From the NCBI GenBank assembly GCA_001896545.1, contig MPOT01000049.1:1-54164 (forward strand): a stretch of 54,164 nt of DNA, given 5' to 3'. The stretch's first letter is position 1; every line of letters begins with the position of its first letter. The position numbers and the translations under genes are program-made. The notes beneath the pieces were generated by a model, which was not told where the DNA came from, did no database searches, and saw only the letters and a program-made list of their open reading frames with translations. The DNA is from Tepidanaerobacter sp. EBM-38 (GTDB lineage: Bacteria; Bacillota; Thermosediminibacteria; Thermosediminibacterales; Tepidanaerobacteraceae). Below, one piece after another: positions 33,263 to 41,312 of the stretch.

Positions 33263-33307
33263 GAGCCGCTGCACAGCAAAATAAAACAATTTGCGGTGCA
33301 GCAGCTC
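33263..33307. terminator. CAP-gene terminator
   Basis: GAGC-C-GCTGCAC (33263-33274) pairs with GTGCAGC-A-GCTC (33296-33307), with an inner GCAAA/TTTGC stem, flanked by A7 and T5 so usable on both strands. It lies between the CAP gene stop (33354) and DnaA-box cluster 1. Confidence 0.75.
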
Positions 33308-33353
33308 CTTTTTGTATATTTATATTTAACCGGCAAATATAATTCGCAGGTCT

Positions 33354-34070
33354 TTATTTAATTCCGATGAAGGTCTGCGTATACATCTTGCCATATGGTC
33401 CTCCATCGACAATTCCAATACCGATGTGAGTAAAGTTAGGATTTAATATGTTCGCACGGTGGCCCGAGCTGTTCATCAAACTTGTATGAGCCTGCAGTAC
33501 TGTCGGTGCGCCTGCCAGGTTCTCACCTGCATATCTGTAGCTAATGCCATTGTTCTTTAAGGCATCAAAGGGAGTGCCATATGTAGGAGAGGTATGTGCA
33601 AAATAATTTTTTTCTATCATGTCTTTACTTTTTTTGCGAGAAATCTCTACAAGCCTCATATCATTTTCAAGAGGCGCAAGACCTACTTTTTCCCTTTCTG
33701 CATTTACCAATTCCAGCATCTTGTTTTCATCAGCAGTAAGGCCTTTTATCTCCGATTCGTTTGTAGTTTGCTTCGGCGGTTCACTAGGTTTTACCGGTAA
33801 AGTCTCTGTCGGTTTTGTCTTATCGGGGAGAATATTTTCTTGCGAAGTCAGTATCCACTTTCCGTCCTTATATGTATAAACAAATTTGAAAGTCTTGGCC
33901 GAATCTGAAGTGATAGAGTTTAAATCGATTGGAACCTTAAACGTTTGAGTCTGACCATTGATTGTAACTTTAACATTATACAACGTAGCGGCACCGGCAA
34001 CCTCCGGCATAACCAGCACAAGTGCAAGCAGAAGAATGACTGCTGCTTTTTTGTGAACATATTGCATCAT
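33354..34070 (-). CDS. secreted CAP-domain (SCP/YkwD-like) protein
   Basis: 238 residues: signal peptide (MMQYVHKKAAVILLLALVLVMPEVAGA), a beta-rich region to about 75, a Pro/Thr/Lys linker (about 82-110), and a CAP domain at about 117-235 with MLELVNAEREKVGLAPL, KSKDMIEKNYFAHTSPT, YAGENLAGAP and the SSGHRANILNPNFTHIGIG motif. This matches YkwD-type extracellular proteins, many of which are spore- or cell-wall-associated; catalytic activity is not established. It is flanked on both sides by DnaA-box clusters. Confidence 0.88.
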   Translation of the reverse strand: MMQYVHKKAAVILLLALVLVMPEVAGAATLYNVKVTINGQTQTFKVPIDLNSITSDSAKTFKFVYTYKDGKWILTSQENILPDKTKPTETLPVKPSEPPKQTTNESEIKGLTADENKMLELVNAEREKVGLAPLENDMRLVEISRKKSKDMIEKNYFAHTSPTYGTPFDALKNNGISYRYAGENLAGAPTVLQAHTSLMNSSGHRANILNPNFTHIGIGIVDGGPYGKMYTQTFIGIK

Positions 34071-34111
34071 ATATTGCCTCCTTTGAAAGGTATTGCACAG
34101 GATTTAAGAAT

Positions 34112-34328
34112 TTATCCAAAAATTCCATCCTATGGTATCACTATTATATAATTTATCCACTGTATTCGACAAACCGTGAATACCTTAATTATAGCAGCAG
34201 TCCTCTTTTCAGGTGTAACAAGTAGTATATAATTCAGATTTTGTTAAAATTATTTAATTAAATGCCATGGTGGTTAATTTATCCACATTTATCTCATCTT
34301 TTTGCCATTTTACACATCTTTTGGATAA
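34112..34328. promoter_or_regulatory. DnaA-box cluster 2 (dispersed)
   Basis: One exact box TTATCCACA at 34279-34287 and three one-mismatch boxes: TTATCCAAA at 34112-34120, TTATCCACT at 34153-34161, and TTTGGATAA (minus orientation) at 34320-34328, all in the 276-base gap upstream of the CAP gene. This spread set is weaker than cluster 1 but lies only 0.9 kb away. Confidence 0.5.
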
Positions 34329-34347
34329 CATCATATACTTAGATACC

Positions 34348-35352
34348 TTACAATTTTATTTGAAGTAGTTTTAAAACATTTGTTATCGGATTTATTAAGG
34401 TAGCCTGGTCGGAACCGGCAAACAGGAGACCTATTGCTTTCATTTCATCGTTAACTACTATTGAGCCGCTGTCTCCTGGTTTTGCCATAGGACTTGCGAG
34501 AATTTGCTCATAAAAGACTGCTTCTTCTTTAGGACTTAGAATGACCTTTGTCACTACGTTTATAGCCTTTATTTGACCCGTAGTAACCCCTGTGGTGCGA
34601 CCGCTTTTTTGAACTGTTGCTCCGATTTTCGGTTCTTCTATTCCAGTTATTTCGCCAAGGCCGACTATCTCCGAAGCTACATACTCTGCTTTAATGGGAC
34701 TGGCTACAGCCGCATCGACCATATTTTTAGAAGATGTCCTTTTAATAAAATTAATTTGATAGTCAGGCTTTACAATTTTGAGAATACTGTTTATTAATTT
34801 TTCAAAGCCGTTGGCTATGGCACAGTGGCTGGCTCCGCTGCTTTTTACAAGCGGTACGAATCTTTCCAAATATGCTATTACATCGGAGGAAGTTCCACCG
34901 TCATAAGCTCCCGGTTGCAGCACAGCATCTCCAATTGCTGATTTGCCGTCAGTTCCATCAGTAGCATTTGCAAGCACATGATTATTTGAAAGTATGAGCG
35001 GTTTACCCGTTTTTTGGTCTTCTACCAATGCTCCAAAAGTCCCTGCAGTAATTTTATAATGGCCTATGCTCATCCCTGGCTTAGCAGGCCTTGCTTTTTC
35101 TACTCTGGCCGCAAGAAGTCTAATCTCGCCCACCTCAATCACATCAGTTGGGGTGTCCCCTAAAGTTTTGGGTATTATGTTATTTTTAGAGAGCTTTTCG
35201 TCAGGAATTTTTTCTTTTACAAGGACAATAATAGCCGGTTTGTTGGTAGTTCTGCCACGAATCGTCTTATACCCCAACCCTAAACCCACCACATTTTCCA
35301 AGCTTAATATCTTTTTTTCGTGTTGCCTTAAAATACGCTGAAGCTGTTGCAT
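34348..35352 (-). CDS. trypsin-like serine protease, no signal peptide
   Basis: 334 residues from ATG 35352, with AGGGGG 7 bases upstream; the frame extends to GTG 35370 inside that ribosome site. Candidate catalytic residues are His in LILSNNHVLAN, Asp in NMVDAAVASP and Ser in AKPGDSGSIV, arranged as in trypsin-fold proteases. The N-terminal 90 residues (ENVVGLGLGYKTIRGRTTNKPAI) recall Nal1-type or bacterial 'nascent polypeptide' extensions. No signal peptide or transmembrane segment is seen, so it is cytoplasmic or in the mother cell. A spore-related processing role is inferred from the neighbours. Confidence 0.75.
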   Translation of the reverse strand: MQQLQRILRQHEKKILSLENVVGLGLGYKTIRGRTTNKPAIIVLVKEKIPDEKLSKNNIIPKTLGDTPTDVIEVGEIRLLAARVEKARPAKPGMSIGHYKITAGTFGALVEDQKTGKPLILSNNHVLANATDGTDGKSAIGDAVLQPGAYDGGTSSDVIAYLERFVPLVKSSGASHCAIANGFEKLINSILKIVKPDYQINFIKRTSSKNMVDAAVASPIKAEYVASEIVGLGEITGIEEPKIGATVQKSGRTTGVTTGQIKAINVVTKVILSPKEEAVFYEQILASPMAKPGDSGSIVVNDEMKAIGLLFAGSDQATLINPITNVLKLLQIKL

Positions 35353-35434
35353 AAAAAATCCCCCTTTCACCGCCTATATATTTATATATATTGGTGAAAG
35401 GGGATAATTGTGTTATTTAACCCGCAAAAAAAAT

Positions 35435-35454
35435 AATCCCGAACATTCGGGATT
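35435..35454 (-). terminator. veg terminator overlapping the stop codon
   Basis: AATCCCGA (35435-35442) and TCGGGATT (35447-35454) form a perfect 8-base-pair stem; an eight-base A-run on the plus strand gives the minus-strand T-tract. The stem includes part of the veg stop codon (35453-35455). Confidence 0.8.
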
Positions 35455-35728
35455 AAAGTGAATTACATTTTAGTTTCGGTTCATCATTAGTCAAGACCGT
35501 AAGTTCTACTGTATCAGTTAGTATGTCAGAGTAACTATAAGAAATTCTTCTTACAAATTCCGGTGACTCGGTAACTTTCACTATAAAAATACTGGGATAA
35601 ACCTGTTCGAGGATACCCTCTTTTTCAAAAGTCTTTTTACGGCCACGGTTGGCCCGGAGTTTCACTCTTTTACCTACATGTGATTCAACGTCTTTACGGA
35701 TTTTTCTAAGTGCATCAGCCGAAGCCAT
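35453..35728 (-). CDS. veg: Veg protein, biofilm/sporulation-linked
   Basis: 91 residues, the usual Veg length. It begins MASADALRKIRKDVESHVGKRVKLRANRGRKK, the strongly conserved family N-terminus, with an SH3-like beta core (ILEQVYPSIFIVKV). In B. subtilis Veg stimulates biofilm matrix genes via SinR; its biochemical action is unsettled. It is driven by two tandem strong promoters and ends in a terminator overlapping its stop codon. The ribosome site GTGAGGTGAGG precedes the ATG. Confidence 0.95.
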   Translation of the reverse strand: MASADALRKIRKDVESHVGKRVKLRANRGRKKTFEKEGILEQVYPSIFIVKVTESPEFVRRISYSYSDILTDTVELTVLTNDEPKLKCNSL

Positions 35729-35764
35729 AACCTCACCTCACAAAAAATACAAAATACACTGTAT

Positions 35765-35832
35765 ATTATAGCACCTAATTGTCGAAATGTCAAATAACAG
35801 GATATTTTATCAGTCATGGTGAGTTTTGTCAA
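35765..35832 (-). promoter_or_regulatory. tandem sigma-A promoters of veg
   Basis: The proximal promoter has TTGACA (35788-35793), a 17-base spacer and TATAAT (35765-35770): exact consensus. The distal one has TTGACA (35827-35832), a 17-base spacer and TAAAAT (35804-35809). Two promoters also drive veg in B. subtilis, as I recall. Confidence 0.85.
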
Positions 35833-35844
35833 TACCCAAGATGG

Positions 35845-35880
35845 CAAAAAAATCGCTTTACGCGTAAAAATAGCAATTTA
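35845..35880 (-). terminator. terminator of SpoIID-amidase gene
   Basis: A perfect core palindrome TTTACGCGTAAA (35857-35868) extends with imperfect pairing (AAATCGC against GCAATTT); the minus strand continues into TTTTTTTGCC. It lies just past the stop at 35887 and before the veg promoters. Confidence 0.55.
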
Positions 35881-35886
35881 ATTTAT

Positions 35887-37314
35887 TTAATCATGGTAAT
35901 AATTTTTAATTCCATCTACTATTGCTTTAGCAGCTTTTTGACGAAATTGCGGCTCGGAAAGCAGTCGTTCTTCTTCAGGATTACTTAAACAAGCAATATT
36001 TAACATGACTGACGGGCTGTTAGTTTCCCTCAGTACGTATAAATCTGCAGGTTTAGCACCCATATCTTTGAGCATCAGTGTTGCTATAAGCTTCCTATGA
36101 ATGTATTCAGATATCTTTTTCCCTTCTGCATCGCCGGGATAGTAAAAGGTTTCTGTCCCACCTATCGCATCATCAAAGAAAAAATTCTGTTGAATACTTA
36201 TAGCAATATCAGGTTTACTATTATTTGCAATTTGCACTCTCTCAGAAAGGCTTACAAACTCGTTTTTGTTGCGGGTTAAAATTACTTTTGCCCCACACTG
36301 CTCAAAGCCCTCTGCAGCAACTTTTGCTATTTCAAGATTTACATATCCTTCCGACAAACCCATAGGGCCTGATTTACCGCTGCTGCCGCCTTGTCCCGGA
36401 TCAATTACTATTGTTTTGCCTATGAGCGGTTTTAAATATGTGGGTTTTTCTACTTGCTTAAGGTCAACACCTGTAAAATAAAACTTTAAAATCTCATCTA
36501 CGGGAAATCCTAATAAAGCCATGCCGCGTGCACCATACTGGCAAAGCCCCAAACCGTTTCCCATTCCCATCACGTCAAACGAAAGCCCGGATACTTTCCA
36601 TGTAAATTTTGTTGAAGAAAGGCCAAGCAGGTTTCTTACATCCTCACCATTGAAAACCATATCTCCTATGCGTATTTTTTTAATGCGGCCTGAAGCTGTG
36701 GATTCTATGTTATCCAGCAGCCCTATAATTTCGTTTTTTTCTGAAAGATTTTCGTCAAAATTAATTGCCAATCGGCGTTTTAGTTCCCGAATTGAAAAAT
36801 TTTTTGTAATATTCCAGTAAGGTGAATCCTTGCAATAAATACATTCTACTCTTCTTAAATAGCTGACCTTGTTTCCCCATACATTTTCCGAATCCTCTGT
36901 GCATCCTCCGCAAGCTTCATGGTATACTGCTTCTATAGGATTATTATTGTACACCATGATGATTTCTGATGTTTCTTCTACTGCCGACTCAATTTTTTTT
37001 GCAAACTCTTCATAGCGACCCCCCCATGTCCTTTGCCGCTCATCTATATCCATAAAGCCCTGGCAGTGCAAGGAATCGCTGCAAACATCAAAGCCCGGCT
37101 GCCGTTTACACCCGCTGCCTCCGAAGATTCCCATTCGTTTTACGGCCAGTGTCCTGCAGCATATGGCTTGAGCCTTTAAGGCTTCTTTAGGAAATTCCGG
37201 AGGCATGCTCGCAGACACGGCTCCAATAACATACTCCTTTAAATCAACAAGACGGGCTTCTTGTTTATTAGTATCATAGAGTTTTACGGTAAGTTCTTCA
37301 TAATCAAAAGTCAT
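35887..37314 (-). CDS. SpoIID-domain / amidase_3-domain fusion, catalytic residues missing
   Basis: 475 residues from ATG 37314 (GGTGG 8 bases upstream); GTG 37326 is the alternative. The SpoIID/LytB domain spans about 25-285 (FPKEALKAQAICCRTLAVK, the Cys/His segment QPGFDVCSDSLHCQGF, GMGNGLGLCQYGARGMA). An amidase_3 domain spans about 300-473. Where zinc amidases have DPGHGG and SIHAN, this has DPGQGG (Q308) and SIQQN (Q375); the catalytic Glu before the final LSNPEEE is N439; only E322 is kept. The SpoIID EMP glutamate is replaced by Ser36 (ASMPPEF). No signal peptide or transmembrane segment. It is likely a non-catalytic spore or mother-cell protein, 12-24 bases after yabG. Confidence 0.8.
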   Translation of the reverse strand: MTFDYEELTVKLYDTNKQEARLVDLKEYVIGAVSASMPPEFPKEALKAQAICCRTLAVKRMGIFGGSGCKRQPGFDVCSDSLHCQGFMDIDERQRTWGGRYEEFAKKIESAVEETSEIIMVYNNNPIEAVYHEACGGCTEDSENVWGNKVSYLRRVECIYCKDSPYWNITKNFSIRELKRRLAINFDENLSEKNEIIGLLDNIESTASGRIKKIRIGDMVFNGEDVRNLLGLSSTKFTWKVSGLSFDVMGMGNGLGLCQYGARGMALLGFPVDEILKFYFTGVDLKQVEKPTYLKPLIGKTIVIDPGQGGSSGKSGPMGLSEGYVNLEIAKVAAEGFEQCGAKVILTRNKNEFVSLSERVQIANNSKPDIAISIQQNFFFDDAIGGTETFYYPGDAEGKKISEYIHRKLIATLMLKDMGAKPADLYVLRETNSPSVMLNIACLSNPEEERLLSEPQFRQKAAKAIVDGIKNYYHD

Positions 37315-37337
37315 GTATCTCACCACCGATAGTCAAA

Positions 37338-38201
37338 TTACTCATAGGGTGATCGTGGAAGACCTTCCCTTAACTTGCCCCGAGTTTCAACGCCGCCAAT
37401 GCCTTTAATACCGGTTATCGTTGCATCGATTATATCTCGTGCGGAAATGATTTTATTTATAGAAGTAAAAGCTATTTTTTCAATTATAAACACCGGATCC
37501 AATGCATGTATAAACACCCTATGCGGCGAACTTGCAAAGTTAGCTCCCGCTCTAAGAATTCCCTCATAATGTGACTGGCAGGCTCCTGCAAATATCACCA
37601 GGTCATCCAGGGATGGCTCAAAACGTCTGGCATTTTGTACTGCTTCAATAAAATATTTAGAATTTCTATAATTATTCACATCGCTAAAATCCTTCTTTTC
37701 TTTGAGCAAGCCATCATGGCCCGTAATAACTAAAATGTCAGGATTATATTTTATTAGCAAACTGTGAATTTTCTTTGGTTGTTCTCTTTCAAGCAAGCTT
37801 ATGCCATATGCTTCTATATCCAATTGTCTATAAGTATTAAGGCACAAATCCAAATACTCCTCATCACCGTCTATGTGCAGAACTATCCCCGGAACATCAA
37901 AAAAACCATTGTTCTCTTCTAATTCACTGCGAACAACGCGCTTTTGCTTTTCCAGTTCTCTACGATAAAAAATTCGTTCCATGGATTCATTGCTTTTTTT
38001 AATATAGTCTTTTTTATATTCCCTAATTTCAGTGGATGTAGGCAAAATTAAATCATCGATAGGTGCATCGGCAAGGACTCTGACGTTAAGGCCCTTTAAT
38101 GTGCAATAACCTTTTTCCTCAAAGATATCCACTACTTTAAAAAATACATCTTTGTTGTAGGATGCACGTGCTACTACATCTCCTATTTTGATTTTTGCCA
38201 T
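37338..38201 (-). CDS. yabG: sporulation-specific protease YabG
   Basis: 287 residues, the usual YabG length. It begins MAKIKIGDVVARASYNKDVFFKV, and NPDILVITGHDGLLKEKKD, FAGACQSHYEGILRAGANFASSP and FINSINKI-like segments are family hallmarks (Peptidase U57). The Cys and His in FAGACQSH and VITGHD are plausible catalytic residues by analogy with caspase-like folds. YabG processes spore coat proteins in the mother cell. GGGGGAAAAAGA precedes the ATG. It forms an operon with the SpoIID-amidase fusion and diverges from the glycosyltransferase gene. Confidence 0.93.
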   Translation of the reverse strand: MAKIKIGDVVARASYNKDVFFKVVDIFEEKGYCTLKGLNVRVLADAPIDDLILPTSTEIREYKKDYIKKSNESMERIFYRRELEKQKRVVRSELEENNGFFDVPGIVLHIDGDEEYLDLCLNTYRQLDIEAYGISLLEREQPKKIHSLLIKYNPDILVITGHDGLLKEKKDFSDVNNYRNSKYFIEAVQNARRFEPSLDDLVIFAGACQSHYEGILRAGANFASSPHRVFIHALDPVFIIEKIAFTSINKIISARDIIDATITGIKGIGGVETRGKLREGLPRSPYE

Positions 38202-38293
38202 TCTTTTTCCCCCGCTTTCCTATATTTCACCTTTGATAAGCTTATTACATAATATGATGGTAGGAGGGGGGATGTGAGCATATATGTAATGAG

Positions 38294-39091
38294 GTGAAAA
38301 AAATGAATGTTGCCGTAGTTCCTGCAAAAAATGAGCAGGGAAGAATCGGCAAGGTTCTCACTTTGCTGCAGCAAACATCGGTAGAAAAAATCGTTGTCGT
38401 GGTAAACGGGTCACAAGATGATACCATGCAGGAAATAAAGGCATTAAATATGGAAAATGTGGAAATTCTTTATTTTGCCAAGGAGCTGGGTATAGATATT
38501 CCAAGGGCGATAGGAGCCTACCAGGCTTATACGGGCGGTGCTGCTTGTGTGGTTTTTGTCGATGGTGATTTGGTGGGAAATATACGTATTCAGATAAATG
38601 AGCTTATATATGCGGTAACAACGAATATGACAGATTTAGCCATGACTGACTGCTATCCCGAATTAAATTACAGCAGCACGTTAGCCGAACAGACTTTATT
38701 TTTTAGAACATTGTTGAATTTAAACTTAGGCTTTTACGATAAAATCGGAGTAGCCACACCTTCACATGGACCTCATGCCGTTTCTCGTAAGCTTTTAGAG
38801 CTTGTAGATTTTCGGGATTTTGCCGTGCCACCGGTCGTTTTAGCTTTTGCCGTACGGCAGGGGCTTTCCGTTGATGTACCAACAAAGCTGCCTCAAAAAC
38901 AGCTTGGTTCAAAAATACGAAATTACTCTCACGCAAAAAAAATCGCAGATACAATAATAGGCGATACTATAGAAGCCATAAACTACTTTCGCGGCAAACC
39001 TAGAACTCGCTGTTATTTAAACAAAGAATACCAGGGTTACAACCCCTTTAGGCGCTTTGATATATTGGAGAAATTCTTGACTATGACTTAA
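38294..39091 (+). CDS. GT2-family glycosyltransferase
   Basis: 265 residues. An N-terminal GT-A fold shows VAVVPAKNEQGRIGKVL (nucleotide-sugar binding), VNGSQDDTMQEIKAL and the metal-binding VFVDGDLVGN. The C-terminal half is helical and basic (KLPQKQLGSKIRNYSHAKK). No transmembrane segment. Related to dolichyl-phosphate-mannose/glucosyl-3-phosphoglycerate synthase-type GT2 enzymes, but the donor and acceptor are unknown. It is the only plus-strand gene inside the ksgA-pth block and reads away from yabG; the ribosome site GAGGTG precedes the ATG. Confidence 0.8.
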   Translation: MKKMNVAVVPAKNEQGRIGKVLTLLQQTSVEKIVVVVNGSQDDTMQEIKALNMENVEILYFAKELGIDIPRAIGAYQAYTGGAACVVFVDGDLVGNIRIQINELIYAVTTNMTDLAMTDCYPELNYSSTLAEQTLFFRTLLNLNLGFYDKIGVATPSHGPHAVSRKLLELVDFRDFAVPPVVLAFAVRQGLSVDVPTKLPQKQLGSKIRNYSHAKKIADTIIGDTIEAINYFRGKPRTRCYLNKEYQGYNPFRRFDILEKFLTMT

Positions 39092-39099
39092 AATAATGA

Positions 39100-39133
39100 A
39101 AGCGGCATTTCCTTTGCGTAGAAAATGCCGCTT
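39100..39133. terminator. bidirectional terminator between convergent genes
   Basis: AAGCGGCATTT (39100-39110) pairs perfectly with AAATGCCGCTT (39123-39133). The stem lies between the glycosyltransferase stop (39091, plus) and the YkuK-like stop (39139, minus) and serves both. Confidence 0.75.
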
Positions 39134-39138
39134 GATTT

Positions 39139-39609
39139 CTATTTTGTATACTTGTCAGCTACTTTAGTGGCACCACAGGCATCAGGCTTGATTTTGACCT
39201 TGAATCCGCTGCCCATGACCCAGCCCACGACTTCTCGAATAAGCTCTTTGGTATCACCGTTTTGACCTATATCCACATGGATTTCTACATCCATATCCTT
39301 ATAGCGGGTCTTTGCCATCTCTTCTTTTAACTGGGTTACCGCATCCAATGACATGGAAGTTTCTGTAAATATTTTGTGGCGTAAGTTTTTAACATGTGAC
39401 ATGTATTTTCTGTAGTAATAGTAGCGGGCACCCTTCCCGACTCGGTGAATTATCACGGCAGTAACAAAGCATGACTCTTCTCTGGACTGGGAATCGGTAC
39501 CGATTATAAGCTTATATGATGTGGAAGGTTCTTCTTCCATAAAAGCTACAATATCCTGAACCATTTCCTGGATAGACATTTTGCCTTTTGTAGGGTTAAT
39601 AAAGTTCAT
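39139..39609 (-). CDS. YkuK-family ribonuclease H-like protein (DUF458)
   Basis: 156 residues from ATG 39609 (GGATGGG upstream); the frame extends three codons to 39618. The domain has LIIGTDSQSRE, the first acidic RNase H-like position, and MDVEIHVDIGQNGDTKELI. Members of DUF458/YkuK are predicted RNase H-fold proteins with unknown substrates. It lies between ksgA and the convergent glycosyltransferase. Confidence 0.8.
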   Translation of the reverse strand: MNFINPTKGKMSIQEMVQDIVAFMEEEPSTSYKLIIGTDSQSREESCFVTAVIIHRVGKGARYYYYRKYMSHVKNLRHKIFTETSMSLDAVTQLKEEMAKTRYKDMDVEIHVDIGQNGDTKELIREVVGWVMGSGFKVKIKPDACGATKVADKYTK

Positions 39610-39691
39610 GATTATCATCCCATCCTTAATACAAGGTATATACTTACTGCCTTTTATATATTACGAGCATTGAATAATTTTGTTGCATAAG

Positions 39692-40522
39692 CTAGCTTAT
39701 ATATCTTTGAAGTTCTTCAGCAAGCCTTGCATATTCTTCAATCGAGAGAGTTTCGCCTCGGCGCAGAGCATCTATACCCGCTGCTTCTAAGGCTTTATCT
39801 ATAATATCAATGTCTGTGCCGGCAAGAGCCAGTCTGCTCTTTAGAGAATTTTTTATAGTCTTTCTTCGCTCACCAAAGGCTGCCTCAACCACCTTGAAAA
39901 AAAACCTTTCATCTTTAAGCTGGACCCTCGGTTCCTGCCGCAGCGTCAATCGCACCACGGCCGATTCCACCTTTGGCGGCGGCAGGAACGATTCCCTGCC
40001 TATTGTACATATCATATTTACATCAGCATACATCTTAACCGCAATTGAAAGAATTCCGTAATCCTTCTTGCCCGGGCAAGCTGTAAGGCGCTGAGCTACT
40101 TCCTTTTGAACCATCAGAACCGCAAGCGTTACCAAGTTACGGTTTTCTATGATTTTCATAATAATCGGACTGGTAATATAATATGGGAGATTAGCTATCA
40201 CCTTAAACCTGCCGTCAAAAAGGCTTTCACTCATTTTCTCCAAATCTAATTTTAGCACATCTTCTTCTAATATACAAATATTTTTGAAATCTCTGGTCAA
40301 ATCATCCAACACCGGTATTAATTGTCTGTCTTTTTCAACAGCTACGACACGCTTGGCCCTTGTGCCAAGTTCTAGAGTAAGCACTCCCAGCCCTGGCCCT
40401 ATCTCCAACACCTCGTCTTCCGGCGAAAGCTGTGCCGCTTCAATCATGGATAAAAGCGGCCGGCTATCTACTAAAAAGTGCTGTCCCAGCCGCTTATCGG
40501 CCTTTATATTATACTTTTTCAT
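39692..40522 (-). CDS. rsmA: 16S rRNA (adenine(1518)-N(6)/adenine(1519)-N(6))-dimethyltransferase
   Basis: 276 residues. DKRLGQHFLVD at the N-terminus, SAM-binding VLEIGPGLGVLTLEL, the acidic EEDVLKLDL loop and the catalytic motif NLPYYITSPII are all present, with the C-terminal helical domain complete. It dimethylates two adenines near the 3' end of 16S rRNA. Also called ksgA. Upstream lies the radical SAM gene, as in many Clostridia; 76 bases with a strong terminator separate them. Confidence 0.97.
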   Translation of the reverse strand: MKKYNIKADKRLGQHFLVDSRPLLSMIEAAQLSPEDEVLEIGPGLGVLTLELGTRAKRVVAVEKDRQLIPVLDDLTRDFKNICILEEDVLKLDLEKMSESLFDGRFKVIANLPYYITSPIIMKIIENRNLVTLAVLMVQKEVAQRLTACPGKKDYGILSIAVKMYADVNMICTIGRESFLPPPKVESAVVRLTLRQEPRVQLKDERFFFKVVEAAFGERRKTIKNSLKSRLALAGTDIDIIDKALEAAGIDALRRGETLSIEEYARLAEELQRYIS

Positions 40523-40581
40523 TATGCTTTTCGTATCAATGGCTTAACTCCCCCTTCAAAAGGCTATATCTGCCAGTTGTT

Positions 40582-40617
40582 ATGAAAAAAAGATAGGTTA
40601 ACCTATCTTTTTTTCAT
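40582..40617. terminator. perfect 36-base palindromic terminator at end of radical SAM gene
   Basis: The arms 40582-40599 and 40600-40617 are exact complements without a loop (core GATAGGTTAACCTATC flanked by A7 and T7). The radical SAM gene stop codon (40598-40600) lies at the centre, so its last codons (EKKIG) are part of the stem. Confidence 0.75.
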
Positions 40618-41194
40618 AATATCTAACTCTAAATTCAACATCAAGTTCTTCGGCAAGCTTGCGGCACTTGTCGATGTCTATTTCCGGTATATCAACTACC
40701 GATACCACTACTTTAGGAACATGATTTTTAGATTTCCGAATAAATTCTAATATGGAATAAAATGCATCCTCCCCATGCTCGGGATGACATATCTCATTGT
40801 ACTTTTCTGCATTTTCCGCATTCAGGCTTATGGAAATAACATCTACCAGACCTTCAAAATGCGGCGTCACATCTTCTCCATAAATCAGGTTGGCCTGACC
40901 GTTAGTATTGATTCTTATAGGCACATTCGGATAGTTTTTCTTCAGGTGTTTGGCCACATCAACCACTACTTGTATCCGCAAGAGAGGCTCGCCATATCCG
41001 CAAAAAACCACCTCTTTATACTCAGTAGGGTCACCTATTGCATCGATGATTTCCTTGGTTGTGGGTTCTTTATCCAATATTAGATTGTATCCTCCCACTT
41101 CGGGTCCATATTGTCGTATACAAAATTCGCAATTATTTGTACACCTATTAGTAATGTTTAAATACAGCGAATCCCCCAATTTATAAGATATCAT
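40598..41194 (-). CDS. TatD-associated radical SAM protein
   Basis: 198 residues from ATG 41194 (MISYKLGDSLYLNITNRC), the family N-terminus; TTG 41212 is a longer alternative. The cluster-binding motif is CTNNCEFC within NITNRCTNNCEFCIRQYGP, and VVFCGYGEPLLR is the SAM-binding GGE-like motif. Family members lie next to tatD and ksgA; here tatD is not adjacent. The substrate is unknown. C-terminal codons overlap the terminator. Confidence 0.85.
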   Translation of the reverse strand: MISYKLGDSLYLNITNRCTNNCEFCIRQYGPEVGGYNLILDKEPTTKEIIDAIGDPTEYKEVVFCGYGEPLLRIQVVVDVAKHLKKNYPNVPIRINTNGQANLIYGEDVTPHFEGLVDVISISLNAENAEKYNEICHPEHGEDAFYSILEFIRKSKNHVPKVVVSVVDIPEIDIDKCRKLAEELDVEFRVRYYEKKIG

Positions 41195-41312
41195 TCTTTT
41201 TGCACCGTCCAATAAAATTAAACATTTAAATATAATAAATTGATAACAAGCCTATTTTAACATAATCGTCGTAAAATGACAACAAAGAGTGGTTATAAAG
41301 GACGATGCTTTT

